Of a stretch of DNA of 64,000 bases, positions 1 to 8,725 are shown piece by piece. The notes beneath the pieces were generated by a model. That model ran no database searches. It was not told the origin of the DNA and saw nothing but the letters and a program-made list of their open reading frames with translations. Within the stretch, counting starts at the first letter, position 1. Every line of letters begins with the position of its first letter. The stretch comes from Martelella sp. AD-3 (GTDB lineage: Bacteria > Pseudomonadota > Alphaproteobacteria > Rhizobiales > Rhizobiaceae), in assembly GCF_001578105.1 (NCBI RefSeq), contig NZ_CP014276.1, forward strand, positions 62,001 to 126,000, read 5' to 3'. The position numbers and the translations under genes were made by a program.

Positions 1-63
1 TTCGGACTGACGATGCACGTTGAATGACGGACGGTTTTCGTCCCGTCGAAAGGAGGAAGAAAG

Positions 64-393
64 ATGTTTGTTTACAGCAATGACGTCCAGGTCGAGGATC
101 TGGGCGACGGCGTGAGCCGGAAAATCCTTGCCTACAGCGAGAACGGCATGTCGGTCGAAGTTTCCTTCGAGGAAGGCGCCGTCGGGCCGCTTCATCACCA
201 CTACCATGAGCAGTTCACCTATGTTCTTTCCGGCACGTTCGAATTCACCATCGGCGATGAAACCAAGATCGTGAAGGCCGGCGACTTGCTCTACAAGGCT
301 CCCGATGTTCCGCATGGCTGCCGCTGCCTGAAAGCCGGCAAGCTGCTCGACACTTTCGTGCCGATGCGTGAGGACTTTCTGAAATTATCCTGA
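64..393 (+). CDS. KdgF-like single-domain cupin
   Basis: A 109-residue protein made of one cupin barrel. Cupin motif 1 is visible at residues 41-57, with metal-ligand histidines H44, H46 and H48 and the E49/Q50 pair. Motif 2 is near residue 80 (GDLLYKAPDVPHG). The overall pattern, including the ending LLDTFVPMREDFL, resembles KdgF, the cupin that linearises unsaturated uronates released from pectin or alginate. That assignment is inference; a generic metal cupin is the fallback. A strong Shine-Dalgarno (AAGGAGGA at 51-58) fixes the start. The next feature downstream is a decayed sugar-type ABC ATPase, so this looks like the edge of a partly lost sugar-uptake locus. Confidence 0.85.
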   Translation: MFVYSNDVQVEDLGDGVSRKILAYSENGMSVEVSFEEGAVGPLHHHYHEQFTYVLSGTFEFTIGDETKIVKAGDLLYKAPDVPHGCRCLKAGKLLDTFVPMREDFLKLS

Positions 394-459
394 GCGGTCT
401 TGATCCCCCGCCACAGCGCCCTTCCGGCTTGGAATTCAAGGCTTGTCACGAGGGGCGGA

Positions 460-780
460 ATCACGATTGACGGTGTCCGCATGAAGAGCCTGACGCCCGC
501 GCGCTGGCGCATCATGGCATAGCCTTCGTGCGCCAGGAACGGAAGCCGTTCTCAAGACTCGATGTGGCCGGCAATGCGATGCTGGGTCGAGAAATGCGAA
601 AGGGGCTCTTCGGCTTCATGGACCGCGCCGCGATGGAAGGGCGTGCCCGGCTCTTGCTCGACATGCGCGGCACGCCTTTCGACCCGTCGGATTCGGCCGC
701 GGAGCTTGCGCGCGCCATTTCGGCATTGATCCGGTCGAGGCCGGCCGTAATTGCGGTTGCCGGCAGGCCGATTGTGTCGG
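460..780 (+). pseudogene. decayed fragment of a sugar-type (RbsA/MglA-like) ABC transporter ATPase
   Basis: Translation gives GGITIDGVRMKSLTPARW in one frame up to a stop at 520-522. It resumes in another frame with HGIAFVRQERKPF at about 513, then LDVAGNAMLGRE, FMDRAAMEGRARLLLDMRG and PFDPSDSAAELARAIS. This is the order seen in the first nucleotide-binding half of RbsA-type ATPases (GEI-x-IDG, Q-loop PQE, LSVAENIFLGREP, IDRRAM-RARALL). The Walker A region and the rest of the protein are missing, the signature/Walker B part is degraded, and a frameshift lies near 510. Beyond about 780 I recognise nothing up to the LysR gene. Confidence 0.6.
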
Positions 781-940
781 GCTCCCTGCCCGAGGCGGTC
801 ACCGACACGCAATTCCCGGCCTGTCGCGAAAGGCGCAGGTATCAGGCGGCGATGTCTTTGCTGGGCGAAGCCGCGACGACCTCTCGAAGCTGCCGCGAGC
901 AGCGCCCCTCGCGTCACTTGCAGCGGGCCCCCCCAACGGC

Positions 941-1864
941 TCACGTCCAGTTCGCCGCGGTGTGGGCCGCATCGCATTCGGCCTGACCGGCGGCGGCGTT
1001 GATCAGGCTGCGGATCAACGCCAGCCAGCGCGGCTTCTCGCCCTCGCGGTGGTACAGGATCACCGGCGACGTCGCATGGAGCTCGGCGAGGGGGCGGTAG
1101 TGTACATCGGAACGCATCTGGCGGGCCGAGCCCGGGATCACGCAAACCCCGGCGCCGGCCGCGACCAGACCGAGCGCCGTTTGTAGTTCGCGCACTTCCT
1201 GCACCGCGCCTGCGTGCGCGTCGGACTGGAGCAACAGGTTCAGAACCTGATCGGCATAACTCGGTCGCGGCTCCTTGGGGTAGACAATCAGTCTCTGCTC
1301 TCCCAGCCGTGAAAGAGAGAGCGGCCCGTCCTCCTGCGCCAGTTCTGAACCCGGCGGGACGGCGAGAACCAGCCGCTCCTCGTAAAGCACGGTGCTGACA
1401 ATGCCGGGATCTGTCTGGCGAAGCCGGCCGAAGCCGAGATCGATCCGGCCTTCCTTCAGCGCTGGAATCTGCTGCACCGATAGAAGTTCGACGAGCTGGA
1501 TGTCCAGCTCCGGAGCGGATTGCCGAAGCCGGCCGATGAGAGCCGGCAGGCCGGCATAGAGCATTGAGGCAACGAAACCGATGGACAGGACCTGCTTCTC
1601 CTTCAACCCCGCCCGGCGGGTGGAGGCCACCATCTGGTCAACTCGCCCCAGAACCTGAAGCGCCTGCTCGTAGAACAGCCGCCCGCCATCGGTCAGACGG
1701 ACGGGACGGCTTGTCCGGTGGAACAGCGCAACCCCCAGTTCTTCCTCCAGCAGCTGGATCTGCCGGCTGAGCGGCGGCTGCGTGATGTTCAGGATTTCCG
1801 CGGCCCGGGTGAAATTGCGCTGCTGCGCCACGGCGATGAAATAGCGCAACTGACGGAGTTCCAT
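941..1864 (-). CDS. catR: LysR-family regulator, CatR/BenM type
   Basis: 307 residues with a LysR winged helix at residues 1-60 (LRYFIAVAQQRNFTRAAEIL, then the QPPLSRQI recognition helix) and a periplasmic-binding-fold effector domain from about residue 90. It is transcribed divergently from catB, 148 bp away, the classic arrangement in which CatR senses cis,cis-muconate and activates catBCA. A T-N11-A-type element lies between the two genes. The CatR assignment rests mainly on context; BenM and CatM belong to the same subfamily. A benzoate sensor is less likely because no ben genes are in the window. Confidence 0.85.
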   Translation of the reverse strand: MELRQLRYFIAVAQQRNFTRAAEILNITQPPLSRQIQLLEEELGVALFHRTSRPVRLTDGGRLFYEQALQVLGRVDQMVASTRRAGLKEKQVLSIGFVASMLYAGLPALIGRLRQSAPELDIQLVELLSVQQIPALKEGRIDLGFGRLRQTDPGIVSTVLYEERLVLAVPPGSELAQEDGPLSLSRLGEQRLIVYPKEPRPSYADQVLNLLLQSDAHAGAVQEVRELQTALGLVAAGAGVCVIPGSARQMRSDVHYRPLAELHATSPVILYHREGEKPRWLALIRSLINAAAGQAECDAAHTAANWT

Positions 1865-2012
1865 AGCCTTCCTCGCAAGCCAAGGTTTTCGGTATTCTGG
1901 GGCATGACGATCGCGATTTCAGCCCATTGGGCGTAAAACTATGCGCAAAAGGTATTAAAGCCAATAGAAATAATGTTGGACGCGATGCAGGGTCGCGCGC
2001 CAGTATTCCGCC
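1865..2012. promoter_or_regulatory. catR-catB divergent control region
   Basis: 148 bp between the divergent regulator and catB. At 1941-1955 it holds ATGC-N7-GTAT, which differs by one base from the ATAC-N7-GTAT consensus described for CatM/BenM and fits T-N11-A (T1942, A1954). The spacing to catB suits a LysR activator site. I infer binding; no -10/-35 pair is clear enough to call. Confidence 0.45.
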
Positions 2013-3191
2013 ATGAAACGCTCACCTGCTCACCATTCCGTTTTGCCCGAAACCGCCGGCCCCGTCGTCGGGCGCGTGGAAACCCTGCTGGTCGATCTGC
2101 CCACGATCCGGCCGCACAAGCTGTCGGTCGCGACCATGGACGGCCAGACCCTGATGCTCGTGAAGGTCCATTGCAGCGACGGCATCACCGGTATCGGCGA
2201 GGGTACGACGATTGGCGGGCTCGCCTATGGCGGCGAAAGCCCCGAAAGCATGAAGCTCGCGATCGATACCTATTTCGCGCCGCTGATGGTCGGTCAGGAT
2301 GCCACGCGGGTCCAGGCGCTGATGGCGCGGATCGGCAAGATGGTGAAGGAAAACCGCTTTGCCAAATGCGCAGTGGAAACCGCGCTTCTGGACGCCCATG
2401 GCAAGCGACTCGGCCTACCGGTCAGCGAGCTTCTGGGCGGGCGCCGGCGCGACCGCTTGCCGGTTGCGTGGACGCTGGCCTCCGGCGATACCGGGCGCGA
2501 CATTGCCGAGGCCGAGCGGATGCTGGACCTGCGCCGCCACAACATCTTCAAGCTGAAGATCGGCGCCCGGCCGCTTGCTGAGGACATTGCGCATGTTGCC
2601 CGCATCAAGGCGGCTCTTGGCGGGCGCGGATCCGTCCGCGTCGATATCAATATGGCCTGGGACGAGATGGAAGCCGCCTGCGGCATGGCGGCGCTGGCCG
2701 ATGCGGGCTGCGAGCTGGTGGAACAGCCGGTTGCCACGGCCCCGGGGCTCGCGCGGCTGGTCCGCCGCTTCCCGATCGCGTTGATGGCGGATGAATCGCT
2801 TACCGGTCCGGAATCGGCATTTGAACTGGCGCGGGTGCATGGCGCGGACGTCTTTGCCGTCAAGCTGGAGCAGAGCGGCGGCGCCTTCAACGCGCTCAGG
2901 GTGGCGGCAATCGCCGATGCCGCGGGCATCGCGCTTTATGGCGGCACCATGCTGGAAGGCGCGGTTGGCACGATCATCGCGGCCCATGCCTTCGCCACCT
3001 TCCCGAACCTGCAATGGGGCACCGAGCTGTTCGGCCCGCTGCTTCTGACCGAGGAAATCCTGACCGCGCCGCTGGAATACAGCGATTTCTCGCTGACAAT
3101 TCCGAGCGGCCCCGGACTTGGCATCACGCTCGACGATGACCGCGTGGCCTTCTTCGCCCGCGACGGATTCCACCGCAAGAACGCCACCTAG
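2013..3191 (+). CDS. catB: muconate cycloisomerase (CatB), enolase superfamily
   Basis: 392 residues. Converts cis,cis-muconate to muconolactone in the catechol branch of the beta-ketoadipate pathway. The MR/MLE-type barrel shows the K180-L-K182 base motif, metal ligands D211 (VDIN), E237 (LVEQP) and D260 (MADES), and K284 on the opposite barrel face. The C-terminal WGTELFGPLLL is typical of CatB. catC follows within 10 bp and then catA. The protein is slightly longer than the usual 370-375 residues and no convincing Shine-Dalgarno precedes 2013, so the first 10-15 residues are uncertain. Confidence 0.92.
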   Translation: MKRSPAHHSVLPETAGPVVGRVETLLVDLPTIRPHKLSVATMDGQTLMLVKVHCSDGITGIGEGTTIGGLAYGGESPESMKLAIDTYFAPLMVGQDATRVQALMARIGKMVKENRFAKCAVETALLDAHGKRLGLPVSELLGGRRRDRLPVAWTLASGDTGRDIAEAERMLDLRRHNIFKLKIGARPLAEDIAHVARIKAALGGRGSVRVDINMAWDEMEAACGMAALADAGCELVEQPVATAPGLARLVRRFPIALMADESLTGPESAFELARVHGADVFAVKLEQSGGAFNALRVAAIADAAGIALYGGTMLEGAVGTIIAAHAFATFPNLQWGTELFGPLLLTEEILTAPLEYSDFSLTIPSGPGLGITLDDDRVAFFARDGFHRKNAT

Positions 3192-3200
3192 GAGGCCGAA

Positions 3201-3491
3201 ATGCTGTTTCATGTGCGCATGGACGTGAATATCCCCCGTGACCTGCCGGGCGACGAGGTGGCCGACATTCTCGCGCGCGAGAAAGCCTATTCGCAGGACC
3301 TGCAGCGGCAGGGCAAATGGCGCCATATCTGGCGGATCGCCGGGCAATATTCAAACATCAGCATTTTCGACGTGGCCGACAATGACGAGTTGCATGCGCT
3401 GCTGTCGGGCCTGCCGCTGTTCAAATTCATGCAGATCGAGGTCGCGCCCCTGCTGCGCCATCCCTCGGCCATCCGTGAGGATGACAGCTGA
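3201..3491 (+). CDS. catC: muconolactone delta-isomerase (CatC)
   Basis: 96 residues, the normal CatC length. The N-terminal MLFHVRMDVNIPRDLP, the central WRHIWRIAGQYSNISIF and the later LPLFKFMQIEV are characteristic of the family. It isomerises muconolactone to beta-ketoadipate enol-lactone, the substrate of the PcaD-type hydrolase encoded two genes downstream. The Shine-Dalgarno AGGAGG (3190-3195) overlaps the catB stop codon, indicating co-transcription and probably coupled translation. Confidence 0.95.
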   Translation: MLFHVRMDVNIPRDLPGDEVADILAREKAYSQDLQRQGKWRHIWRIAGQYSNISIFDVADNDELHALLSGLPLFKFMQIEVAPLLRHPSAIREDDS

Positions 3492-3557
3492 ATTCACGCA
3501 GGCGGCCGGTTGAGTGCGCCGCGTCGTCCAAAACGCATAGAACAAGGAGGAGAAGTC

Positions 3558-4496
3558 ATGACCGTAAAGATTTTCGACCGTCCCGACGTGCAGGAATTCC
3601 TGAACGTCCTCAGTGGTCTGGACAAGGCCGACGGCAATCCGCGCATGAAGGAGATCATCCATCGTCTCGTGTCGGACCTGTTCAAGGCGATCGATGACCT
3701 GAACATCACGCCCGACGAATACTGGACCGGCATTGCCTGGCTGAACGATCTGGGCGCTGCGGGGCAGGCGGGCCTGATCTCGCCCGGCCTCGGTCTCGAC
3801 CACTTCATAGACGAGCGCCTGGATGCCATCGACGAGGCGCTGGGCATCGAAAACCCGACGCCGCGCACCATCGAGGGGCCGCTCTATGTCGCCGGCGCGC
3901 CGGAAGCGACCGGCTTTGCCCGTCTTGACGATGGCACCGACACGGAAGGTCAGACGCTGATCATGCACGGCGTGGTCTTTGGCGCGGACAAGAAGCCTCT
4001 CCCGGGCGCGAAGGTGGAGGTCTGGCACTGTGACACCCGGGGCTTCTATTCTCACTTCGACCCGACCGGCAAGCAGGCGCCGTTCAACATGCGCCGCACC
4101 ATCATCGCCGACGAGAACGGCCGCTACAGGTTCCAGAGCATCCTGCCGAGCGGCTATGGCGTGCCGCCGGGCAGCCCGACCGAGAAGCTCCTGTCCGCGC
4201 TCGGCCGCCACGGCCAGCGTCCGGCGCATATCCACTTCTTCATCAGCGCGCCGGACCATCGCAAGCTGACGACCCAGATCAATATCGAGGGCGATCCGCT
4301 GATCAACGACGATTTCGCCTATGCGACCCGCGACGGCCTCGTGCCGCGCGTCATCGAGAGAACTGACGAGGAAAGCATCCACGCCAACAATCTGAACGGT
4401 CCCTTCGCAGAGATCGCGTTCGACATCTACCTGACCGGTTTGATCGACGGCGTCGACAATCAGGTCAACGAGATGCGCAAGCGCGCCGAAGCCTGA
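3558..4496 (+). CDS. catA: catechol 1,2-dioxygenase (CatA), intradiol
   Basis: 313 residues from the ATG at 3558, which has AAGGAGGA 14 bp upstream. With this start the four iron(III) ligands fall at Y164 (GFYSHFD), Y200 (LPSGY), H224 and H226 (RPAHIHF), the numbering used for the Acinetobacter enzyme, which supports the start. The enzyme ortho-cleaves catechol to cis,cis-muconate, feeding catB and catC just upstream. The N-terminal helical dimerisation region (about residues 1-100) is complete. Catechol is also the known end product of the iac pathway encoded 23 kb downstream. Confidence 0.95.
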   Translation: MTVKIFDRPDVQEFLNVLSGLDKADGNPRMKEIIHRLVSDLFKAIDDLNITPDEYWTGIAWLNDLGAAGQAGLISPGLGLDHFIDERLDAIDEALGIENPTPRTIEGPLYVAGAPEATGFARLDDGTDTEGQTLIMHGVVFGADKKPLPGAKVEVWHCDTRGFYSHFDPTGKQAPFNMRRTIIADENGRYRFQSILPSGYGVPPGSPTEKLLSALGRHGQRPAHIHFFISAPDHRKLTTQINIEGDPLINDDFAYATRDGLVPRVIERTDEESIHANNLNGPFAEIAFDIYLTGLIDGVDNQVNEMRKRAEA

Positions 4497-4506
4497 GCAA
4501 GGCCTT

Positions 4507-4537
4507 GATGCCGCCCGGCTTGGTGTCGGGCGGCGTC
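4507..4537 (+). terminator. GC hairpin after catA
   Basis: GCCGCCCG pairs with CGGGCGGC across a 9-nt loop, extended by a G:T wobble and GA/TC to 11 pairs. There is no T-tract, so this is either a weak terminator or an intercistronic stabiliser before pcaD, which starts 119 bp further on. Confidence 0.5.
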
Positions 4538-4655
4538 GCCGTGAATCTGTTATCCTGCCTTTCAAAGGCGCTGCGTTGGCCTCGCCGAAGCGGAGGCACG
4601 TTGCGGTTTGAGCGCTGCACGCGCGCCTTGCCTGACGACAACCCGGAGCCTGTCC

Positions 4656-5435
4656 ATGCCCCATATCGATCTGCCCTCCCACCGCCTGCACTATCGCATC
4701 GACGGTCATGCAGGCCCCTGGCTGGTGTTCTGCAATTCCCTTGGCGCGGATCTGACGATGTGGGATGCGCAGGCGGCGGGCCTCAGGGACCGTTTCCGCA
4801 TTCTGCGCTACGACCGGCGCGGTCATGGCGGATCGGGCGCACCGGCCGGTCCTTACGCGATGGACGATCTCGGGAGCGATGTGCTGGCGCTGATGGATGC
4901 GCTCGAGATCGACCGCGCGCATTTCTGCGGTCTTTCCATCGGCGGGCTGACCGGGCAATGGCTGGCGCTGAATGCGCCGGAGCGCTTCGACCGCGTGGCG
5001 CTATGCGCAACCGCCGCCCGGATCGGCAGCGCGGAGAGCTGGAGAGACCGCATCGAAGCCGTCCGGGCCAACGGCCTTGCCAGCATGACCGGGGCGACGA
5101 GGGAGCGCTGGTTCTCGCCGGAGTTTGCGGCACGGAACCCCGCCGCCGTCGATGCGATCCTCGGTCGGTTTGCCGCAACAGACGCCGAGGGCTATGCCGG
5201 CTGTTGCGCCGCGCTCGCGCGTGCTGATTTCAGGGATGCGCTGGGCGATATTTCCAATCCCGTTCTCGCCGTCGCAGGCGCCGATGACGCCGTCTGCCCG
5301 CCCGCGGATCTCGCAACGATCGCCGACACGGTGCGGAACGGAAAACTCTGCGTGCTGCCCGGCCGTCACATCGTGAACGTGGAATCGGCAACGGCGTTTG
5401 ACGAGGCGCTCATCGCCTTCCTGCTGCGGGACTGA
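4656..5435 (+). CDS. pcaD: beta-ketoadipate enol-lactone hydrolase (alpha/beta hydrolase)
   Basis: 259 residues from the ATG at 4656. Alpha/beta-hydrolase fold with oxyanion region FCNSLGADLTMWD, nucleophile elbow GLSIGG (S94), acid in AGADDAVCPP and histidine in GRHIVNVE. FCNSLGADLTMWD is typical of PcaD/CatD. It hydrolyses the enol-lactone made by CatC to beta-ketoadipate, completing the catechol branch. The downstream thiolase-pathway genes (pcaIJF) are not in the window. A 159-bp gap with a hairpin separates it from catA, so it may also have its own promoter. Confidence 0.9.
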   Translation: MPHIDLPSHRLHYRIDGHAGPWLVFCNSLGADLTMWDAQAAGLRDRFRILRYDRRGHGGSGAPAGPYAMDDLGSDVLALMDALEIDRAHFCGLSIGGLTGQWLALNAPERFDRVALCATAARIGSAESWRDRIEAVRANGLASMTGATRERWFSPEFAARNPAAVDAILGRFAATDAEGYAGCCAALARADFRDALGDISNPVLAVAGADDAVCPPADLATIADTVRNGKLCVLPGRHIVNVESATAFDEALIAFLLRD

Positions 5436-5466
5436 GCCAGACCGGCATCCAGGTTCGTCAGGCATG

Positions 5467-5485
5467 GCGGCGCGCCACGCGCCGC
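5467..5485. terminator. short bidirectional hairpin between convergent genes
   Basis: GCGGCGCG and CGCGCCGC form a perfect 8-bp stem with a 3-nt loop. It sits between the pcaD stop and the stop of the convergent TRAP permease gene at 5487. There is no T-tract. Its position between converging genes suggests a bidirectional transcription stop. Confidence 0.4.
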
Positions 5486-5486
5486 A

Positions 5487-6827
5487 TCAATCGAATTGCC
5501 ACAGCACCAGCGCTGGCCACAGCGCGACGAGAAGGAGCGTTGCGAGCTGGATCGCGACGAAGGGGATCACGCCCATGTAGATGTCGCGGATCCGGACGTC
5601 CTTCACCGCGTTCTTGAGGTAGAACAGCGCCATGCCGACCGGCGGCGTCAGGAACGAGGTCTGCAGGCAGATCGCCATCAGGATCGCGACCCAGACGGGA
5701 TTGTAGCCGAGGTCGATAAGGACCGGCAGCACCAGCGGCGCGATGATCAGGATGATCTCCATCCAGTCGAGGAAGAAGCCCAGCATGAACAGGATGGCAA
5801 TGATCAGGGCGAGCTTGCCGGCCATCGGCAGCGGCACGCTCTGCAGGATTTCGGCAATCACCTCGTCGCCGCCATAGCCCCTCAGCACCACCGAAAAGCA
5901 CGAGGCGCCGAAAATCAGGGCAAACAGGAAGGCCGTCGAGAGCGCGCTCTTCTGGCAGACCTTGAGAAAATCCGCCCAGCTCAGCCGGCGTTGCGAAAGC
6001 GCGAGCAGTGTCGCGCCCGCAGCGCCAAGGCCGGAGGCTTCCGTTGGTGTTGCAACGCCGAACACGATCGAGCCGAGCACCATCAGCACCAGCAGCAGCG
6101 GCGCGATCAGAGCTGCCGCGAGTTCCTTCAGCAAGGGCAGGAGGTTGGTCTTTTCCGTTTCGATGACCGCAGGCGCGCTGCCCGGCCGGATTGTCGCAAC
6201 GATCACGATGTAGACGATATAGGCGGCGGCGAGGAGCACGCCCGGCAGCATCGCCCCGCGAAACAGATCGCCGACGGGGATCTGCAGCTGGTCGCCCATC
6301 ACCACGAGCATGATCGAGGGCGGGATCAGGATGCCGAGGCAGCCGGTGGCGCTGACGACCCCGAGGCTCAGCCGCTTGTTGTAGCCGGAGGCGAACATTG
6401 GCGGGATCGCGATGGTGGCGAGCAACACGACGGATGCGCCGATAATGCCGGTGGAAGCGGCGAGCACCACGCCGATCAGCACCACGGCGATGGCAAGGCC
6501 GCCCGGCGTCGGCCCCATGACGCGGTGGAGTGTTCTGAGCAACCGCTCGGCGATGCCGGAATGCTCCAGCATCAGCCCCATCAGGATGAACATCGAGATC
6601 GGTATCAGCGAATAGCTGGAAATCGTGTCGAACACGCGGTTGGCGACGAAGCCGATCATGCGCGCTGACGCCATGTCGGCATCGATGCTGAACGGTTCGA
6701 GGAACGAGCCCAGCAGCGCAAACAGCACGCCGACGCCGCCCAGCACGAAGGCGACGGGGTAGCCCGAAAACAACAGCACGGTGAATACGGAGAAAAGCGC
6801 GAAGACGAAGAAAGCGTCGAATGCCAT
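5487..6827 (-). CDS. TRAP transporter large permease (DctM family), set 1
   Basis: 446 residues, very hydrophobic, with about 12-13 membrane spans, typical of DctM/SiaM. Motifs include FILMGLMLEHSGIAERLL near the first third and GVVSATGCLGILIPPSIMLVV in the middle, the conserved TRAP GxxIPPS hairpin. It forms the ion-coupled channel with the small subunit encoded 2 bp upstream and receives substrate from the periplasmic protein at 7479-8522. The gene is last in a three-gene operon converging on pcaD. The substrate cannot be read from the sequence; proximity to cat genes suggests an organic or aromatic acid. Confidence 0.93.
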   Translation of the reverse strand: MAFDAFFVFALFSVFTVLLFSGYPVAFVLGGVGVLFALLGSFLEPFSIDADMASARMIGFVANRVFDTISSYSLIPISMFILMGLMLEHSGIAERLLRTLHRVMGPTPGGLAIAVVLIGVVLAASTGIIGASVVLLATIAIPPMFASGYNKRLSLGVVSATGCLGILIPPSIMLVVMGDQLQIPVGDLFRGAMLPGVLLAAAYIVYIVIVATIRPGSAPAVIETEKTNLLPLLKELAAALIAPLLLVLMVLGSIVFGVATPTEASGLGAAGATLLALSQRRLSWADFLKVCQKSALSTAFLFALIFGASCFSVVLRGYGGDEVIAEILQSVPLPMAGKLALIIAILFMLGFFLDWMEIILIIAPLVLPVLIDLGYNPVWVAILMAICLQTSFLTPPVGMALFYLKNAVKDVRIRDIYMGVIPFVAIQLATLLLVALWPALVLWQFD

Positions 6828-6829
6828 GG

Positions 6830-7363
6830 CTATTCGCCCTTGTAGTGATGATCGCTGGGCACGTGTGCACGGCCCGCAAGGACGAGAAGGGCGCGCAGCG
6901 CAATGGAAATGCCCTGAAGGAAAAGCAGCACGAAGCCGAGCAGCATGAAGCCCTTGATGATGTAGCGGGCCGGCAGGCCGGAGGGCATGGGCGAACCTTC
7001 ACGCAATTGCCAGGAATAGGAGAAGATTGCCCAGGCATTCCAGGCGACGAGACCGGCAAAGGGCAAAAGCAGAAACACCACGCCGCATATCTCGACGAGC
7101 GCGCGTCGCTTCTCGGAAAGGCCGGCATAGATGGCGTCCACGCGAACATGGTCGTCGGTCTGATAGGCCCAGGCAAGCGCCGTCATCACCGCGATGGCGT
7201 TGAAATGCCATTGCAGTTCCTCAAGCTCGATCATGCCGATGTCGAAGGCGTATCTGAGCATGACGTTAACGAGAATTGTGATCGCCAGCAGCGGCAGGGC
7301 AAGCGCGCCGAGCTTGCCAACGGCCTCCACCAGCCGGTCGATACGGTCGAGCATGTGCGTCAT
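6830..7363 (-). CDS. TRAP transporter small permease (DctQ family), set 1
   Basis: About 177 residues from the ATG at 7363 (MTHMLDRIDRL); an upstream in-frame ATG at 7420 would add 19 polar residues and is less likely. Four hydrophobic segments and the DctQ-like stretch ALAWAYQTDDHVRVDAIYAGL are visible. It partners DctM, whose gene starts just after this stop. A strong intercistronic hairpin (7439-7470) separates it from the substrate-binding gene upstream. Confidence 0.88.
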   Translation of the reverse strand: MTHMLDRIDRLVEAVGKLGALALPLLAITILVNVMLRYAFDIGMIELEELQWHFNAIAVMTALAWAYQTDDHVRVDAIYAGLSEKRRALVEICGVVFLLLPFAGLVAWNAWAIFSYSWQLREGSPMPSGLPARYIIKGFMLLGFVLLFLQGISIALRALLVLAGRAHVPSDHHYKGE

Positions 7364-7438
7364 GCGGTTATCCCCGGAAAGGAAGGGGCCGCGCCCGATG
7401 TCGCCGCCCATCTCTTGCATAGCCTCTGAGAAAACTGC

Positions 7439-7470
7439 GCCGGAGATCGGCCTAAACGCCGATTTCCGGC
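7439..7470 (-). terminator. intercistronic hairpin between TRAP DctP and DctQ genes
   Basis: GCCGGAGATCGGC pairs with GCCGATTTCCGGC over 13 positions with one G:T wobble and a 6-nt loop. It lies directly after the substrate-binding-protein stop codon on the transcribed strand. No T-run follows. The likely role is partial termination or 3'-end protection, giving more binding protein than permease. Confidence 0.55.
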
Positions 7471-7478
7471 AGCACCGC

Positions 7479-8522
7479 TCAGTTCGACCGGCGGTCGGCC
7501 CAGGGGGCCGCCTGATCGCGATAGGCCTGAAGCGAATCCCAGACCCGCTTGAAATCCGGGTCGCTTTCCGCCTGTTCCGCCATGACGTCGGCGGTCGTGG
7601 CCTCCAGAACGTCCAGAACGGCGGGCGGGAAAGTCATGATCTCCGTGCCCTTTTCCTCGAATTTCGAAACTGCCTCGGCATTGCTCACCACCGTCGAAAT
7701 GATCGATCGCATATTGGTGGCAAGGCACATGTCTTCGATCAGCGCATGGGCGCTGTCGTCCATTTCATCCCATTTGCGCTTGTTGATGATCAGCTCGTTC
7801 ATCGCTGCCGGCTGGTGCCAGCCGGGCAGGTAATAGTATTTCGCCACGTCCTCAAGGCCGAGCGTCTCGTCGATCGCGGGCATGGAAAGCTCGGTTCCGT
7901 CGATGATGCCCTTCTCAAGGCTCGGGTAGATGTCGCCGCCGCTTAAGAGAACGACCGATGCGCCATGCTTGGCCAGAACCTCGCCGGCGAGACCGGCGAA
8001 GCGCAGCTTCTTGCCCTTGAAATCGTCGATGCTTTCGATCCTGAAATTGTACCAGCCGCCGGATTCGCTATCCATCAGACCACAGGGGATGGTGACGACG
8101 CCCTGCTTTTCGTAGATATCGCTCCAGATTTCCCGGCCGCCGCCGTCATAGAGCCAGCCGGTATAGGTGATGGCGTCCGGCCCGAAGGGCACGCCGCCGA
8201 AAAGCTGCACGGCGGGGAAGCGGCCGGCCACATAAAGCGGCGAGGTATAGCCCGCATCGAGCGTGCCCTGCTGGACGGCGTCGAAAATCTGAAGCGGCGG
8301 CACAAGCTTGCCGGCGGAATAGACCTTGACCCTGAAGGCGCCGCCGGATGCGGCGTTGAGCTGTTCGCCGAGGAATTCGGCATTGGTGCCGCTGGCCGGC
8401 ATTGTCAGCGGCCACGCGCTCTGGATGTCGAGCCTGACGGTGTCGGCCGCAGCCGCTCCGCAGACAGTGGTTATGCCTACAAGTGCGCCCGCGAGCGCAA
8501 TGGCTTTTGCTGCTGATGACAT
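7479..8522 (-). CDS. TRAP transporter substrate-binding protein (DctP family), set 1
   Basis: 347 residues from the ATG at 8522, preceded by AAGGGGA. The signal peptide covers roughly residues 1-26 (AIALAGALVGITTVCGAAAA). The mature part shows DctP features: SAGKLVPPLQIFDAVQQGTLDAGYTSPLY, then DDFKGKKLRFAGLAGEVLAKHG with the conserved arginine region that salt-bridges a carboxylate ligand. It delivers substrate to the permease pair downstream. First gene of the operon; the 203 bp upstream, toward the AraC gene on the same strand, shows no clear motif. Confidence 0.9.
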   Translation of the reverse strand: MSSAAKAIALAGALVGITTVCGAAAADTVRLDIQSAWPLTMPASGTNAEFLGEQLNAASGGAFRVKVYSAGKLVPPLQIFDAVQQGTLDAGYTSPLYVAGRFPAVQLFGGVPFGPDAITYTGWLYDGGGREIWSDIYEKQGVVTIPCGLMDSESGGWYNFRIESIDDFKGKKLRFAGLAGEVLAKHGASVVLLSGGDIYPSLEKGIIDGTELSMPAIDETLGLEDVAKYYYLPGWHQPAAMNELIINKRKWDEMDDSAHALIEDMCLATNMRSIISTVVSNAEAVSKFEEKGTEIMTFPPAVLDVLEATTADVMAEQAESDPDFKRVWDSLQAYRDQAAPWADRRSN

Positions 8523-8725
8523 TTTGTCCCCTTTTTCAAATTCTTGAGGTCGTCCGCGCCATCGAAGCCTGCGGCCGGCGACACGGTCGACGCCGCGACG
8601 AGGGCGGCTTTGCCAGGCAGAACGAACCGGAAGCGAGGTTTGCATCTGGAACACCGGCCAGTAAGTGCCGCACCCGCAAAACACTTTTCCGCAGACGTCA
8701 AGGATCGGGGGCTGCGGGACGACGA

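Noticed and set aside
528..986. An intact 152-residue gene starting GTG at 528
   Set aside because: Its first half matches the middle of an ABC ATPase without Walker A and is preceded by the matching N-terminal piece in another frame, so it is a decayed fragment.
3223..3232. ACGTGAATAT, a 10-bp match to the conserved operator, near the start of catC
   Set aside because: Lies in coding sequence (residues DVNI of CatC), lacks the rest of the element and is likely chance.
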